A DNA stretch of 64,000 bases from Rheinheimera faecalis (GCF_021290965.1 NZ_JAJOYT010000005.1:248001-312000), one strand, 5' to 3'; counted from the stretch's first letter, positions 1-9,620 are shown. Notes: a model not told the origin generated them from the sequence alone. Translations and numbers: made by a program.

Positions 1-2
1 AT

Positions 3-1766
3 TTAACAGCTTTAGGTTTTAATGTGGAATATGACCTGAATGATGATTGGACTTTAGTATTCGATGCAAGTCATTCTGCCGTGCAACGTGAAATCTGGAG
101 TTTTGAAAGTTACGCTGGTACAGGTCGTGGCGATAATGAAGGTGTGGGTGACGACCTGACTTATGAGTTCAGACCAGGCAACACAGGCGCTATTTTTACT
201 CCTAGCCTGGATTACAGTGACTACAATTTAATCCGCCTTGGCGGCCCTCGCAGCTGGGGTTCAAGTACTGCATTAAACAACGCTTTTGTGCCTGATTCTA
301 ATGGCGATGGCGTGATCGACAGTAACGATCAATATTTTAATGCAGCGCAAGATGGTTTTATTAACGCTCCAACTATAGATGATGAACTGAACGCATTTAA
401 ACTGGCAGCCTCTCAGTTAGTTGAAGATGCAGGCATACTGACAAAAATCACTTATGGCGTGTCTTATCGCCAGCGTGAGAAAACCAAAGAGTCTGAAGGT
501 TACTTCATGACCCTGAAGGATTTCCCGGATATGGTGAGTATTCCTGATCAGTATCGTTTAGGTAGTGTTTCATTAGACTTCATTGGTATGGGCAACATGG
601 TTGCTTATGACGCTGGACGTTTATTGGATGACGGCTTCTATACGTTGACGAGAGAGAGCCTGACCAATCAAAGCCATGCGACGAAGAGCTGGAAAGTGTC
701 CGAGGATGTACTTGCACTTTATGTCCAAACAGATTTGGAAGCTGAAATTGGCGATATTCCAGTGACAGGTAACTTCGGTTTACGTTATGTCGATACCAAG
801 CAGAGTTCTCAAGGTTCAGCTTCGGCTCCTGTGAATGGTCTGATTGTGACTTCTCCAACAGATATTGAACACAGCTACAGTCATTTGTTGCCAAGTGTTA
901 ACCTGACTTTTGACGTTGCTGAGAGTCAAAGTGTTCGTTTTGGTGCTGCAAAAACTTTGTCTCGTCCACGTTTGGATGAAATGCATTCTTCATTATCTGT
1001 GAACTATGGTTCAACGCCTGATTCAAATGGCAACTTCTGGACAGTAAGTGGTGGTAACCCACTGCTGGAACCAAAAGAAGCTATTGGTCTGGATTTAACC
1101 TATGAGAACTACTTCAATGATGAAGGCTACTTCTCTATCGCTTACTTCTGGAAAGATTTAAATGAATGGATTTTTGACGGTAGCTACGAAGTTGATTTAG
1201 TCGGTGTACAAAACCCGAATACGGGTGAAGTACCTGCTACCTCTACTGCGACTGGTTCGGGTAAAGTGAATGGCGGCGGCGGTACTTTGCAAGGTGCTGA
1301 ATTCTCTGTCACTCTGCCGTTAAATGTGGTCAGTGATGTGCTTGATGGTTTTGGTGTGATTGCCAGCTACACTCGTGTTGATCAGGATATGACAGATCAA
1401 AATGGTAACGACTATAAGTTACCAGGCTTATCAGAGAACATTCAGTCGTACACTGCTTTTTATGAACAAAATGGCTTCCAGGCCCGGGTCAGTATGCGTA
1501 AACGTGGTGACTTCCGTGGTGATGTTTACGGTATAGGTTTTGATACCCAGCAAGTAGATATCATGGGCGAAACTATTGTGGATGCGCAAATTGGCTTCGA
1601 CTTTGGTGATGCGGGTTACAAATCTCTGGAAGGTCTGTCGGTATTCCTGCAAGGCCAGAACTTAACAGAAGAGCCTTTTGTATCTTTACAAGGCAATGCT
1701 TTCCAGGTTCGTGACTATCAGGATTATGGCAGCACTTACCTGTTAGGTTTCAGCTATAAAATGTAA
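3..1766 (+). CDS. TonB-dependent receptor, C-terminal part (maltodextrin-type)
   Basis: The reading frame is already open at the first bases (it reads LTALGFN before the first possible start codon), so this is the 3' part of a longer gene whose signal peptide and plug lie outside the window. The visible ~587 residues have the alternating aromatic/polar pattern of a TonB-dependent beta-barrel, long acidic Gly/Asn-rich loops (for example around DSNGDGVIDSND), and the end LLGFSYKM typical of the last strand. The protein would import a substrate across the outer membrane using TonB energy. Its neighbours (halogenase homologue, GH31, GH13, MFS carrier, LacI regulator) suggest maltodextrins, as in the mal cluster of Caulobacter. 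Substrate is inference; the family call is firm. Confidence 0.9.
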   Translation, partial: LTALGFNVEYDLNDDWTLVFDASHSAVQREIWSFESYAGTGRGDNEGVGDDLTYEFRPGNTGAIFTPSLDYSDYNLIRLGGPRSWGSSTALNNAFVPDSNGDGVIDSNDQYFNAAQDGFINAPTIDDELNAFKLAASQLVEDAGILTKITYGVSYRQREKTKESEGYFMTLKDFPDMVSIPDQYRLGSVSLDFIGMGNMVAYDAGRLLDDGFYTLTRESLTNQSHATKSWKVSEDVLALYVQTDLEAEIGDIPVTGNFGLRYVDTKQSSQGSASAPVNGLIVTSPTDIEHSYSHLLPSVNLTFDVAESQSVRFGAAKTLSRPRLDEMHSSLSVNYGSTPDSNGNFWTVSGGNPLLEPKEAIGLDLTYENYFNDEGYFSIAYFWKDLNEWIFDGSYEVDLVGVQNPNTGEVPATSTATGSGKVNGGGGTLQGAEFSVTLPLNVVSDVLDGFGVIASYTRVDQDMTDQNGNDYKLPGLSENIQSYTAFYEQNGFQARVSMRKRGDFRGDVYGIGFDTQQVDIMGETIVDAQIGFDFGDAGYKSLEGLSVFLQGQNLTEEPFVSLQGNAFQVRDYQDYGSTYLLGFSYKM

Positions 1767-1784
1767 TCTAGTGTAGTTTTGAAT

Positions 1785-1815
1785 AAGCCCCGGTCCTCAT
1801 ACCGGGGCTTTTTTA
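1785..1815 (+). terminator. Rho-independent terminator after the TonB receptor
   Basis: The arms AAGCCCCGGT (1785-1794) and ACCGGGGCTT (1801-1810) are perfectly complementary around a 6-nt loop and run into a T tract (1809-1814). It ends the receptor transcript, so the halogenase gene probably has its own promoter in 1816-1893 or depends on read-through. Confidence 0.9.
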
Positions 1816-1893
1816 TAGAGTCTGCCATGACTGATTTTATCTGATATTCCAAGAGCAGAATTGCAGACAACGTAATGCTGAGCGGGAGTCGTT

Positions 1894-3399
1894 ATGAATA
1901 CCAAAGCGGTTAAAAATGTAGTGATTCTGGGGGGCGGAACTGCGGGATGGATTACCGCTTCTTTACTGGTAAAGGTCCTCGGTAAAGCCATTACTATCAC
2001 TTTAGTCGAATCTGATGATATAGGAATAGTTGGTGTGGGCGAGGCGACTATTCCGCCTATTATTAATTTTAATGCCGCGCTGGGACTGGATGAAAAAGCG
2101 TTCATACGCGAAACCCAGGGCAGTATTAAATTAGGCATTCAGTTTGAAAACTGGGGCAAGCCTGGTGACAGTTATATGCACGCCTTTGGCTCTATTGGTA
2201 AAGAATTCCCATTTTGTAACTTCCATCATTTTTGGCTGAAAAGTAAGCAGCTGGGGATGGACTTTGATTTTTGGGATTTCTCTTTAGCTTATCAGGCAGC
2301 ACGACAAAATAACTTTGCAAAGTTGGCCAGAATAGAAGGCGTTAACTTACCAGGTTTGTCCTACGCTTATCACTTTGATGCTGGTTTATATGCGCAGTTT
2401 TTAAGACGCTTCTGTGAGCCTTTGGGCGTAAAACGAATTGAAGGCACAGTTAAAAAAGTACATTTAGATCCTGTAAACGGTGAGGTCACTCGTTTGACCT
2501 TGGCTTCGGGGAGTGAAGTTGAGGGGGATTTATTCGTTGATTGCACAGGACTTCATAGTTTACTGATTGATAAAAGTTTAAATACAGGCTTCGAAGACTG
2601 GTCACATTGGTTACCAGCAGACAGCGCTTTGGCTGTGCCTTGTGAATCCGTGCAGCCTATTACACCTTATACAAAAGCTATCGCTCATCCTAAAGGCTGG
2701 CAATGGCGTATCCCTTTGCAGCACCGGATAGGGAATGGATTTGTTTACTCCAGTAAATATTGCAGTGATGACGAAGCTAAACAAACCTTGCTGTCGAATC
2801 TGGATGGCAAAGCTTTGGCCGAACCACGAAAAATTTCGTTCCGCACAGGCCGCAGATTAAAGCAGTGGAACAGGAATGTGGTCAGTATCGGCTTATCAAG
2901 CGGTTTTTTGGAACCTTTGGAGTCGACTAGTATTCATCTGATTCAATCCGGAGTTTTTAGGCTGCTGAAATTTTTTCCACACAGCGGCATTACTGATGCG
3001 GCCAGAGATGAGTTTAATCGCCAGTCAAAAGTTGAGTTTGAACAAATCCGCGACTTTATCATCTTGCATTACAAGCTAAACGCCAGGGGGGATAGTCAGT
3101 ATTGGAAAGACTACCAGGCGATGGATATTCCTGAGTCTTTGCGCAGAAAAATTGACTTATTTTCGGCGTCTGGCCTGGTATTCAGAGAGCAGGACGAACT
3201 CTTTGCTGAGGTGGCATGGCAGCAAGTGTTTATAGGCCAGGGCATTATTCCAACTGATACTCATCCTTTGGTAAATGCACTTAAAGAGGAGCAGTTGCAG
3301 GATTTGCTCAGTAATTTAAAAGCTGTGATGCAATTAACTTCGCAGCGTTTGGGCCCACATGCAGATTTTCTGCAAAGCTGTCATTCGAAGGATATGTAG
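1894..3399 (+). CDS. Flavin-dependent tryptophan halogenase family protein
   Basis: This 501-residue protein belongs to the PrnA-type flavin-dependent halogenases, which use FADH2, O2 and halide to halogenate aromatic rings. Visible motifs are the nucleotide-binding GGGTAGW at residues 13-19, GEATIPP at 49-55, the active-site lysine at residue 79 (SIK, same number as Lys79 of PrnA), the signature GWQWRIP at 268-274, and the catalytic glutamate in PLES at 343 (equivalent to PrnA Glu346). There is no signal peptide. Homologues commonly sit beside TonB receptors in glycan loci of Alteromonadales, Xanthomonas and Caulobacter, where the real substrate is unknown. It lies just upstream of the GH31 and GH13 genes, so co-expression with maltodextrin uptake is likely. 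Confidence 0.9.
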   Translation: MNTKAVKNVVILGGGTAGWITASLLVKVLGKAITITLVESDDIGIVGVGEATIPPIINFNAALGLDEKAFIRETQGSIKLGIQFENWGKPGDSYMHAFGSIGKEFPFCNFHHFWLKSKQLGMDFDFWDFSLAYQAARQNNFAKLARIEGVNLPGLSYAYHFDAGLYAQFLRRFCEPLGVKRIEGTVKKVHLDPVNGEVTRLTLASGSEVEGDLFVDCTGLHSLLIDKSLNTGFEDWSHWLPADSALAVPCESVQPITPYTKAIAHPKGWQWRIPLQHRIGNGFVYSSKYCSDDEAKQTLLSNLDGKALAEPRKISFRTGRRLKQWNRNVVSIGLSSGFLEPLESTSIHLIQSGVFRLLKFFPHSGITDAARDEFNRQSKVEFEQIRDFIILHYKLNARGDSQYWKDYQAMDIPESLRRKIDLFSASGLVFREQDELFAEVAWQQVFIGQGIIPTDTHPLVNALKEEQLQDLLSNLKAVMQLTSQRLGPHADFLQSCHSKDM

Positions 3400-3440
3400 A
3401 CAGTGTCGTCAATTACTCCAGTCATACATAGGTACTGTAG

Positions 3441-5855
3441 ATGTATATGCAAAAAAAGATAAAGACTGTTTTGGTATTTTTCCTGCTGCTCGCCAGTCAT
3501 TTTGTACAGGCCGCTATTTATCAGTCTCATCACTTACAAGGCAATCAGTTGCAGCTGCAAACTGATGAATACTCAGTGGCTTTGAGCTTTAAAAGTGAGG
3601 GCAGCGTCGAAGTTGTGTATCAAAAAGCTGGTTTGAAACAACTGCCTTCTTTTGCTTTGGCTGCACCAGAACAACAGCTTGCCGCTACGCTGAGTGAGCA
3701 ACCGCAGCAGCTTGAGTTTGCCAGCAAAGATCTGAAAGTGCGTATCGATAAAGCACCTTTCCGGTTGAGTTACTACCGTGGCAATGAACTGGTTCTGGCC
3801 GAAGAAAAAGGTTTTTTTGCCCATGAGACCTTACGTGGTTTTCGCTTTGCGCTGCAAGACGACGAAAAGTTGTTAGGCACAGGTCAGCGGGTGGTCGGCA
3901 TGGACAGACGGGGTCAGCGTTTGCCTTTGTATAACAAGGCCAGTTATGGCTACACCACCGAAGCGCAGCAGATGTATTTTGGTTTACCTGCCGTGCTGTC
4001 GAGCAAAAAATATCTGGTGTTGTTTGATAACAGCGCCAGTGGTTTTGTTGACTTAGGTAAAACTGAAAAAGACGTGTTGCAATTTGAAGCTGTGGCAGGC
4101 CGCACTTCTTATATTGTGATGACAGCCGCTTCTTATCCAAAGTTGATCGAGCAGTATGTCACTGTGACTGGCAAGCAACCTCTGCCACCGCGCTGGGCTT
4201 TTGGCAACTTCGCCTCGCGTTTTGGTTATCGCACCGAAGCTGAAACCCGCGCCATAGTGGATAAATTTGCATCTGAAGACTTTCCGCTGGATGCCGTGGT
4301 ATTGGATTTGTACTGGTTTGGGCCTGATATTCAGGGCCATATGGGGAACTTAGCCTGGGATAAAAAAGCCTTTCCCAACCCTAAAGGCATGATCAGCGAT
4401 TTTAAAGCCAAAGGCATAAACACCATTCTGATCACTGAGCCTTTTGTACTCAGTACCTCTAAACGCTGGGATGAAGCGGTTCAAGCCAATGCATTAGCCC
4501 AGGATTTAGCGGGTAAGGCGAAAACCTTTGATTTTTATTTTGGTAACACGGGTTTAGTCGACGTGTTTTCAGCACAAGGCTCAGCCTGGTTTGAGGGTAT
4601 TTATAACGAGCTTGCTGATTATGGTGTTGCAGGATGGTGGGGCGATTTAGGCGAACCTGAAGTACATCCATCAGATACGATTCATAGCATAGGCACAGCC
4701 GATGAAATCCATAATGCCTATGGTCATCGTTGGGCTGAACTGTTGTATCAAAATCGTTTAGCTCAGCAGCCAACACAGCGCCCTATGATCATGATGCGCT
4801 CTGGCTTTGCCGGTTCACAACGTTTTGGCATGATCCCCTGGACTGGTGATGTCAGTCGCAGCTGGGATGGTTTAAAGCCGCAAGTGGAATTGTCGTTGCA
4901 AATGGGCTTGTTGGGCATGGCTTATACCCATTCTGACTTAGGTGGTTTTGCCGGTGGCGAAGTCTTTGATAAAGAAATGTATATTCGCTGGTTACAGTAC
5001 GGTGTGTTCCAACCTGTGTATCGTCCTCATGCACAAGAGCAAATAGCACCAGAGCCTGTGCTGCACGACAAAGAAACTAAAGACATTCTGCGTGAGTACG
5101 TGAAATTACGTTACCGCATGTTGCCTTACAACTATACGCTGGCCTATCAAAACAGCAGCACTGGTATGCCGCTGATGCGCCCGCTGTTTTTTGAGAACGA
5201 AGCGGACACTAGTCTGATTGCCAACAAAGACAGCTACTTATGGGGCGATGCTTTTTTAGTGACTCCGGTCACTGCTGCTGGTGTTAAGTCTGTATCTGTA
5301 AAGTTGCCTCAAGGCGTCTGGCTGGATTACTGGACCGGTAAAGTCTATCAGGGCGGCCAGACTATTCAGCAGTCAACCGATTTAACGACTTTGCCTGTGC
5401 TGGTGCGGGCTGGCTCTTTTGTGCCTATGGTACCTGCGGTACAAAGTTTAAAAGACTACAGCAGCCGTCAGTTGGAACTGCATTATTACCACGACCAGTC
5501 TGTCAGCAAAGCTAAAGGCCAAATGTATGAAGATGATGGTGTATCGCCTGATGCGTTAAAAAGTGGCCATTATGAGTTGCTAACCTTTGCGGCTGCGACA
5601 CATAACAATAGTCTGACGCTGGATTTAAATCGTACCGGCTTAGGTTATGCCGGTATGCCAAAACAGCGTGAAGTGACCCTGGTTGTGCACCAATTGGCTA
5701 AACCCGCAGTAGTGTTGGCGAATAGCAAAACTTTGCAATGGGTTAGCTCTGAAGCAGAAATGACTGCCGGGACAGCATGGTTTGATAAGGCTAAGCAGCA
5801 AGTGCGGGTGAAATTAAACTGGGATCAGGCCAAAGTGAAGGTGGTGCTGCAATGA
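3441..5855 (+). CDS. GH31 family alpha-glucosidase, exported
   Basis: An 804-residue glycoside hydrolase of family 31. It starts with a cleavable signal (KKIKTVLVFFLLLASHFVQA), so it probably acts in the periplasm. An N-terminal galactose-mutarotase-like region precedes the barrel (PRWAFGNFASRFGYRTE near residue 247). The nucleophile is Asp402 in WWGDLGEPE and the acid/base Asp470 in WTGD; a beta-sandwich C-terminus follows. It would release glucose from the non-reducing ends of malto-oligosaccharides. The start at 3441 (MYMQKK) or two codons later at 3447 cannot be separated by the weak AGG upstream. Its stop overlaps the next start by 4 nt (ATGA), showing translational coupling with the GH13 gene. 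Confidence 0.93.
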   Translation: MYMQKKIKTVLVFFLLLASHFVQAAIYQSHHLQGNQLQLQTDEYSVALSFKSEGSVEVVYQKAGLKQLPSFALAAPEQQLAATLSEQPQQLEFASKDLKVRIDKAPFRLSYYRGNELVLAEEKGFFAHETLRGFRFALQDDEKLLGTGQRVVGMDRRGQRLPLYNKASYGYTTEAQQMYFGLPAVLSSKKYLVLFDNSASGFVDLGKTEKDVLQFEAVAGRTSYIVMTAASYPKLIEQYVTVTGKQPLPPRWAFGNFASRFGYRTEAETRAIVDKFASEDFPLDAVVLDLYWFGPDIQGHMGNLAWDKKAFPNPKGMISDFKAKGINTILITEPFVLSTSKRWDEAVQANALAQDLAGKAKTFDFYFGNTGLVDVFSAQGSAWFEGIYNELADYGVAGWWGDLGEPEVHPSDTIHSIGTADEIHNAYGHRWAELLYQNRLAQQPTQRPMIMMRSGFAGSQRFGMIPWTGDVSRSWDGLKPQVELSLQMGLLGMAYTHSDLGGFAGGEVFDKEMYIRWLQYGVFQPVYRPHAQEQIAPEPVLHDKETKDILREYVKLRYRMLPYNYTLAYQNSSTGMPLMRPLFFENEADTSLIANKDSYLWGDAFLVTPVTAAGVKSVSVKLPQGVWLDYWTGKVYQGGQTIQQSTDLTTLPVLVRAGSFVPMVPAVQSLKDYSSRQLELHYYHDQSVSKAKGQMYEDDGVSPDALKSGHYELLTFAAATHNNSLTLDLNRTGLGYAGMPKQREVTLVVHQLAKPAVVLANSKTLQWVSSEAEMTAGTAWFDKAKQQVRVKLNWDQAKVKVVLQ

Positions 5856-7708
5856 AAGCTCATTACACAATAAAAACTGTACTTTTTAGTCTGGCGGCCA
5901 TGATGCATGTGGTCCAGGCGGCTGAAATCGAACATCTGGAGCCTGCCTTTTGGTGGGCTGGTATGAAAGAATCCAAGCTGCAACTGATGGTGCATGCCAA
6001 GGATATTCAACAGGCTCAAGTGGAGCTGAATTATCCGGGCGTAAAACTTATAGGGCTACAAAAGGTAGAAAGCCCCAATTATCTGTTTGTCGATTTAGAG
6101 CTAAGCCCTGATGTGAAGCCCGGCAATTTTGAGTTGTCGTTCAGGCAAAATGGCAAGGTAGTAGCCAAACATAACTACAGCTTATTAGCGCGCCAGCAGG
6201 GTTCTGCGCAGCGTCAGGGGTTTAGTCAAAAAGATCTGATTTACCTGATCACTCCGGACCGTTTTGTAAACGGCGACAAGTCCAATGATGAAGTAAAAGG
6301 TTTAACTGAAGGGTTAAACAGGGCCGCTCCAGGCGGCCGCCATGGCGGTGATATAGCCGGTATGCAGCAGGCATTGCCTTATTTACAGCAACTGGGCGTC
6401 ACACAAATATGGCCTCAGCCATTAACGGAAAACAATGGCCCATCTTATTCTTACCATGGTTATGCTGCTACTGATCTATACAAAATCGATCCACGTTTTG
6501 GCAGCAACAGTGACTATAAAAACTTTGTGTCGGAAGCAAATAAACGGGGGATCGGTGTGATTCAGGACATAGTGGTCAATCACATAGGATCGACCCATTG
6601 GTGGTTAAAAGACTTGCCCGAAAAAAGCTGGTTGAATTACAACTCCAGTTTCCATCCGACCAACCATGCCCGCACTACGGTGCAGGATCCTTATGCCGCC
6701 AAAGTCGACGCCAAAGCTTTTGTTGATGGCTGGTTTGTCGACAGCATGCCGGATTTAAACCAGCGCCATCCATTGTTAGCGACTTATCTGATCCAGAATT
6801 CAGTCTGGTGGGTGGAATACGCTCAGTTATCCGGTATTCGTGAAGATACCTACTCTTATGCGGACAAAAACTTTTTGACCCAGTGGTCGAAGCGTCTGAT
6901 GACGGAGTACCCGAATTTTAATATTGTCGGTGAAGAGTGGAGTGCCAATCCTGTGGTGGTGTCCTATTGGCAGAAAGGTAAACAAAACTCAGACGGTTAT
7001 CAATCTTCCACACCCAGCATGATGGACTTTCCGCTGTATTACGCCTTACTGGCGGCGCTGACCGAAGAAGAAGCCTGGGATAAGGGCTGGGTCAAACTTT
7101 ATGAGGCTTTGGGCAACGATGTGATTTATCCGGACCCAACCAACCTGGTGTTGTTTGAAGGTAATCACGACACAGCGCGGATATTCTCATTATTAAATGA
7201 AGACAGAGATTTGTATCAGATGGCGATGATTTATCTGCTGACGGCGCCTCGTATTCCGCAGCTGTATTATGGCACTGAAATTCTGAAACAAAGCCCAAAG
7301 CAGCGCGACGATGGTTTGGTGCGCAGTGATTTTCCTGGTGGTTGGGCAGGTGATGCAGTGAATGCCTTTACCGGCAAAGGGTTAAGTCAGGCGCAGCTGC
7401 AGGCTCAGCAACTGGTCAAAACACTGGCGAACTATCGCAAAAACAACACTGTGCTGCAGCAAGGGCAGATGAAACATTTCAGCCCTGTGGATGGTATTTA
7501 CAGCTATGCCCGTTATCAGGACAAGGCACAGGTGTGGGTGTTTTTTAATAAAAATGCCGAAGCCAAAACTGTGGATTTAAACCGCTACTCAGAATTAATG
7601 CCAGCCAATGCCCGATTTACTGATGTGCTGACAGGCAAAAACATCAGCACCAAAGGCAAACTGGAATTGCCTGCACGTGGCAGTCTGATGCTGCAATTGA
7701 AACCGTAA
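5852..7708 (+). CDS. GH13 family alpha-amylase / cyclomaltodextrinase, exported
   Basis: A 618-residue GH13 enzyme with signal peptide (TVLFSLAAMMHVVQA) and an N-terminal immunoglobulin-like domain (WWAGMKESKLQLMVHAKD onward) of the kind found in SusA-type neopullulanases and cyclomaltodextrinases. All four conserved regions are visible: DIVVNH (Asp239, Asn243, His244), GIRED (nucleophile Asp332), VGEEW (acid/base Glu361) and GNHD (His439, Asp440). It probably cleaves maltodextrins or cyclodextrins in the periplasm after TonB-dependent uptake and hands shorter sugars to the GH31 enzyme. The first base of its start codon lies inside the GH31 gene (4-nt overlap). Confidence 0.93.
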   Translation: MKAHYTIKTVLFSLAAMMHVVQAAEIEHLEPAFWWAGMKESKLQLMVHAKDIQQAQVELNYPGVKLIGLQKVESPNYLFVDLELSPDVKPGNFELSFRQNGKVVAKHNYSLLARQQGSAQRQGFSQKDLIYLITPDRFVNGDKSNDEVKGLTEGLNRAAPGGRHGGDIAGMQQALPYLQQLGVTQIWPQPLTENNGPSYSYHGYAATDLYKIDPRFGSNSDYKNFVSEANKRGIGVIQDIVVNHIGSTHWWLKDLPEKSWLNYNSSFHPTNHARTTVQDPYAAKVDAKAFVDGWFVDSMPDLNQRHPLLATYLIQNSVWWVEYAQLSGIREDTYSYADKNFLTQWSKRLMTEYPNFNIVGEEWSANPVVVSYWQKGKQNSDGYQSSTPSMMDFPLYYALLAALTEEEAWDKGWVKLYEALGNDVIYPDPTNLVLFEGNHDTARIFSLLNEDRDLYQMAMIYLLTAPRIPQLYYGTEILKQSPKQRDDGLVRSDFPGGWAGDAVNAFTGKGLSQAQLQAQQLVKTLANYRKNNTVLQQGQMKHFSPVDGIYSYARYQDKAQVWVFFNKNAEAKTVDLNRYSELMPANARFTDVLTGKNISTKGKLELPARGSLMLQLKP

Positions 7709-7710
7709 CT

Positions 7711-8094
7711 TCAATAAGGTAAAGGCGGAATTTTCAGCAGTTTTAACAATAGATTACGACCGGCCCGCAGCAAAGGATAGCTAAAGCGGGCACGGCGTGC
7801 TGATTGAAACCAGTACAACCAGAGTTTGTTGCGCCAGCTGGGTTTATTGAGTGAGGCCAGCAACTGCAACACCTCTGCACCTTTTAACCAGCGCCCATCC
7901 ACTCGCAACAACATGCTTTGATTGACGATCAAGTTCTGATGCTGCAGTTCGGCCAACAATAGTGGGGCTTGTTCAGCTAAATCGCGGGCATTGAGCAGTG
8001 TCAGTTCACCAAACTGCTGTTGCAGCTGTTGTGCAGCAACAAAATTTCGGCATAAAGGGCAATCCCCATCGTAAATCAGTAATAGCTGCTGCAT
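7711..8094 (-). CDS. DCC-family thiol-disulfide oxidoreductase-like protein (DUF393)
   Basis: A 127-residue protein opening with LIYDGDCPLCRNFV, the DxxCPLC signature of the DUF393 (DCC) family, which has a thioredoxin-like fold with a CxxC-type motif. No signal peptide is seen. The rest (TLLNARD, LLRVDGRWLKGAEVLQLL) fits the family, which is usually 110-140 residues. Its function is not established. It is convergent with the GH13 gene with only 2 nt between stop codons, and no terminator is visible there. Confidence 0.85.
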   Translation of the reverse strand: MQQLLLIYDGDCPLCRNFVAAQQLQQQFGELTLLNARDLAEQAPLLLAELQHQNLIVNQSMLLRVDGRWLKGAEVLQLLASLNKPSWRNKLWLYWFQSARRARFSYPLLRAGRNLLLKLLKIPPLPY

Positions 8095-8250
8095 TAAGGC
8101 GCCTTGTGATCAAAACAATCACTTTAACGGAAAACCGCAGGCGGTGGATCTCTGGCGATAAAATAGCCGTATTTAACTGGCGAAACAGCGCCATAAGGTT
8201 AAACTAGTAAGTAGTTTAATTTCTGGTCGCCCGATCAGATGGAGTTTGTG

Positions 8251-9111
8251 ATGATCAACAATGTCAGCCCGGGTTTTATTCCGTCAACACCGACAGTAAA
8301 TCCTGCTGCGACACCCAGTTCCGGGGCCGCTTCTGCCAACAGCAGTACTGCGTCTTCAGCCAGCAAAAAGGCTGAACTGGAATTTAGTCCAGGCCGCAAT
8401 TCGGCAAAAGACTATTCTGCTGTGCAGCAAAGTCTGGCTAAAGGCAAAGGCGCGGTAGAAAGTGCGCAGGCCGCCACTACCGACATAAAAGACTCTTTGG
8501 TGAAGGTGCGGGATGTTGCGACTAAGCTGGCAGATGATTCGTTAGCTGCACCAGAGCGTGAAAAATTACAGAAAGAGTATTCCGCTTTGCGTTCTGGTAT
8601 TGAAAAGTCACTGGAAGGGGCAAGTTATAAAGGCGCTGATGCTGGCAAAGGTGTGAACTTGCTGACAGATAAAGACAACACCAAAGTGACAACCAACAGT
8701 TATGGTAGTCAGTCTGAACTTGCTAGCAGTCAATTGGATAAACGCCTCGGTTTACCAGAAAAAATTGGTTCAGCGGCAGAAGCTCGTGAGTTATTAAATG
8801 GCAAAGAAGGTAAAACCAGTGCTCTGGCTTCTGCCGAAAAATCTGTCAATGAAAGCTCAGAACGTTTAGCAAAAGACGATAAAAAACTTAAAGCTCAGTT
8901 AGAAACGGCCACTGCTGTCAGTAAAGCTGCAGCCAGTCTGGAATCTGAACGTACTGGTGGCCGAAATTCAGCCCGTGCAGCCCCGGATGAAGAAAGCAGA
9001 GCCGCATTGTTAAAACAGGCCGAGGAAACCCGGCAACAGTTAAAACAACAAACTCTGGGCATAGGTAATAAAGATCAAGGCGCCCGCTCCCTGCTGAGTT
9101 TATTCAATTAA
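8251..9111 (+). CDS. Divergent flagellin-like protein
   Basis: A 286-residue, Ala/Ser/Lys-rich protein with no signal peptide. I place the start at 8251 (MINNVSP) because GGAG at 8241-8244 has correct spacing, rather than at 8239. After a low-complexity Pro/Ser/Ala stretch it shows flagellin D0/D1-like features: NSAKDYSAVQQS resembles the INSAKDDAAG region, DIKDSLVKVRDVATKLADDS with EREKLQKEYSALRSGIEK resembles the D1 helices, and the C-terminus ends in SLLSLFN like the flagellin LSLL end. The canonical first ~40 residues of flagellin are not recognisable. It is followed after 9 nt by a FlaF-like gene, which supports the reading. No other flagellar gene is in the window. Confidence 0.5.
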   Translation: MINNVSPGFIPSTPTVNPAATPSSGAASANSSTASSASKKAELEFSPGRNSAKDYSAVQQSLAKGKGAVESAQAATTDIKDSLVKVRDVATKLADDSLAAPEREKLQKEYSALRSGIEKSLEGASYKGADAGKGVNLLTDKDNTKVTTNSYGSQSELASSQLDKRLGLPEKIGSAAEARELLNGKEGKTSALASAEKSVNESSERLAKDDKKLKAQLETATAVSKAAASLESERTGGRNSARAAPDEESRAALLKQAEETRQQLKQQTLGIGNKDQGARSLLSLFN

Positions 9112-9120
9112 GCCGGTCTG

Positions 9121-9462
9121 ATGCGAAGCCCATTGGATCTGTATCGAACTACCCGCCTTTTAGCGTCGAACACCAAAGCTCTTGAAGCTCAGGTGTTTCG
9201 TCGCGTCTTGTATCAGTTGGAAATGACAGCACAAGCTTCTGAATTGGAGCAAAGCAAAGCTTTGGCCGATCTACGTGTACTTTGGCTCACTGTTTTAGGT
9301 TTAGTGACAGATCCAGACAATCATTTGTCACTCGCCTTACAAAAGAACTTAGAACAACTGGCTCAAGCTGTGATTGCTGAACTCGATTTACCTGCAGCTG
9401 AGCAAGACAGACCATGGCTGGTTCAGGTGACCAGTCAAATTGCCGAAGGCCTGGAAGCCTGA
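9121..9462 (+). CDS. FlaF-like flagellin-associated protein
   Basis: A 113-residue soluble helical protein. Size and pattern fit FlaF (flagellar biosynthesis regulator/flagellin chaperone, best known in alphaproteobacteria): an early Tyr, an acidic helix (LEAQVFRRVLYQLE), LADLRVLWLTVLGLVTDPDNHLSLAL matching the LW...DP.N.L core, and the end LVQVTSQIAEGLEA resembling the family's VN..I..GL end. It starts 9 nt after the flagellin-like gene, so the two are probably one operon. This is my recognition of a remote family pattern; an alternative is an unrelated helical protein. Confidence 0.5.
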   Translation: MRSPLDLYRTTRLLASNTKALEAQVFRRVLYQLEMTAQASELEQSKALADLRVLWLTVLGLVTDPDNHLSLALQKNLEQLAQAVIAELDLPAAEQDRPWLVQVTSQIAEGLEA

Positions 9463-9620
9463 CTTGTTGTTGACGTCTTGATCCTTTAGCAAAGCTGAGC
9501 TTGGTCTGGTTTGCTTAGCCACTAGTCTCAGTCAAAATCTAAAAACTGGACAATAGCCTTCTTTTCTTTACACTGGTTTTGCGTAAAAACTAATAACTAA
9601 AATTAACTTCAGGAACAACC

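Noticed and set aside
3685-4140. 151-codon frame antisense to the GH31 gene
   Set aside because: It is a shadow of a well-supported enzyme gene; the Cys/His/Gln-rich translation is typical of antisense reading.
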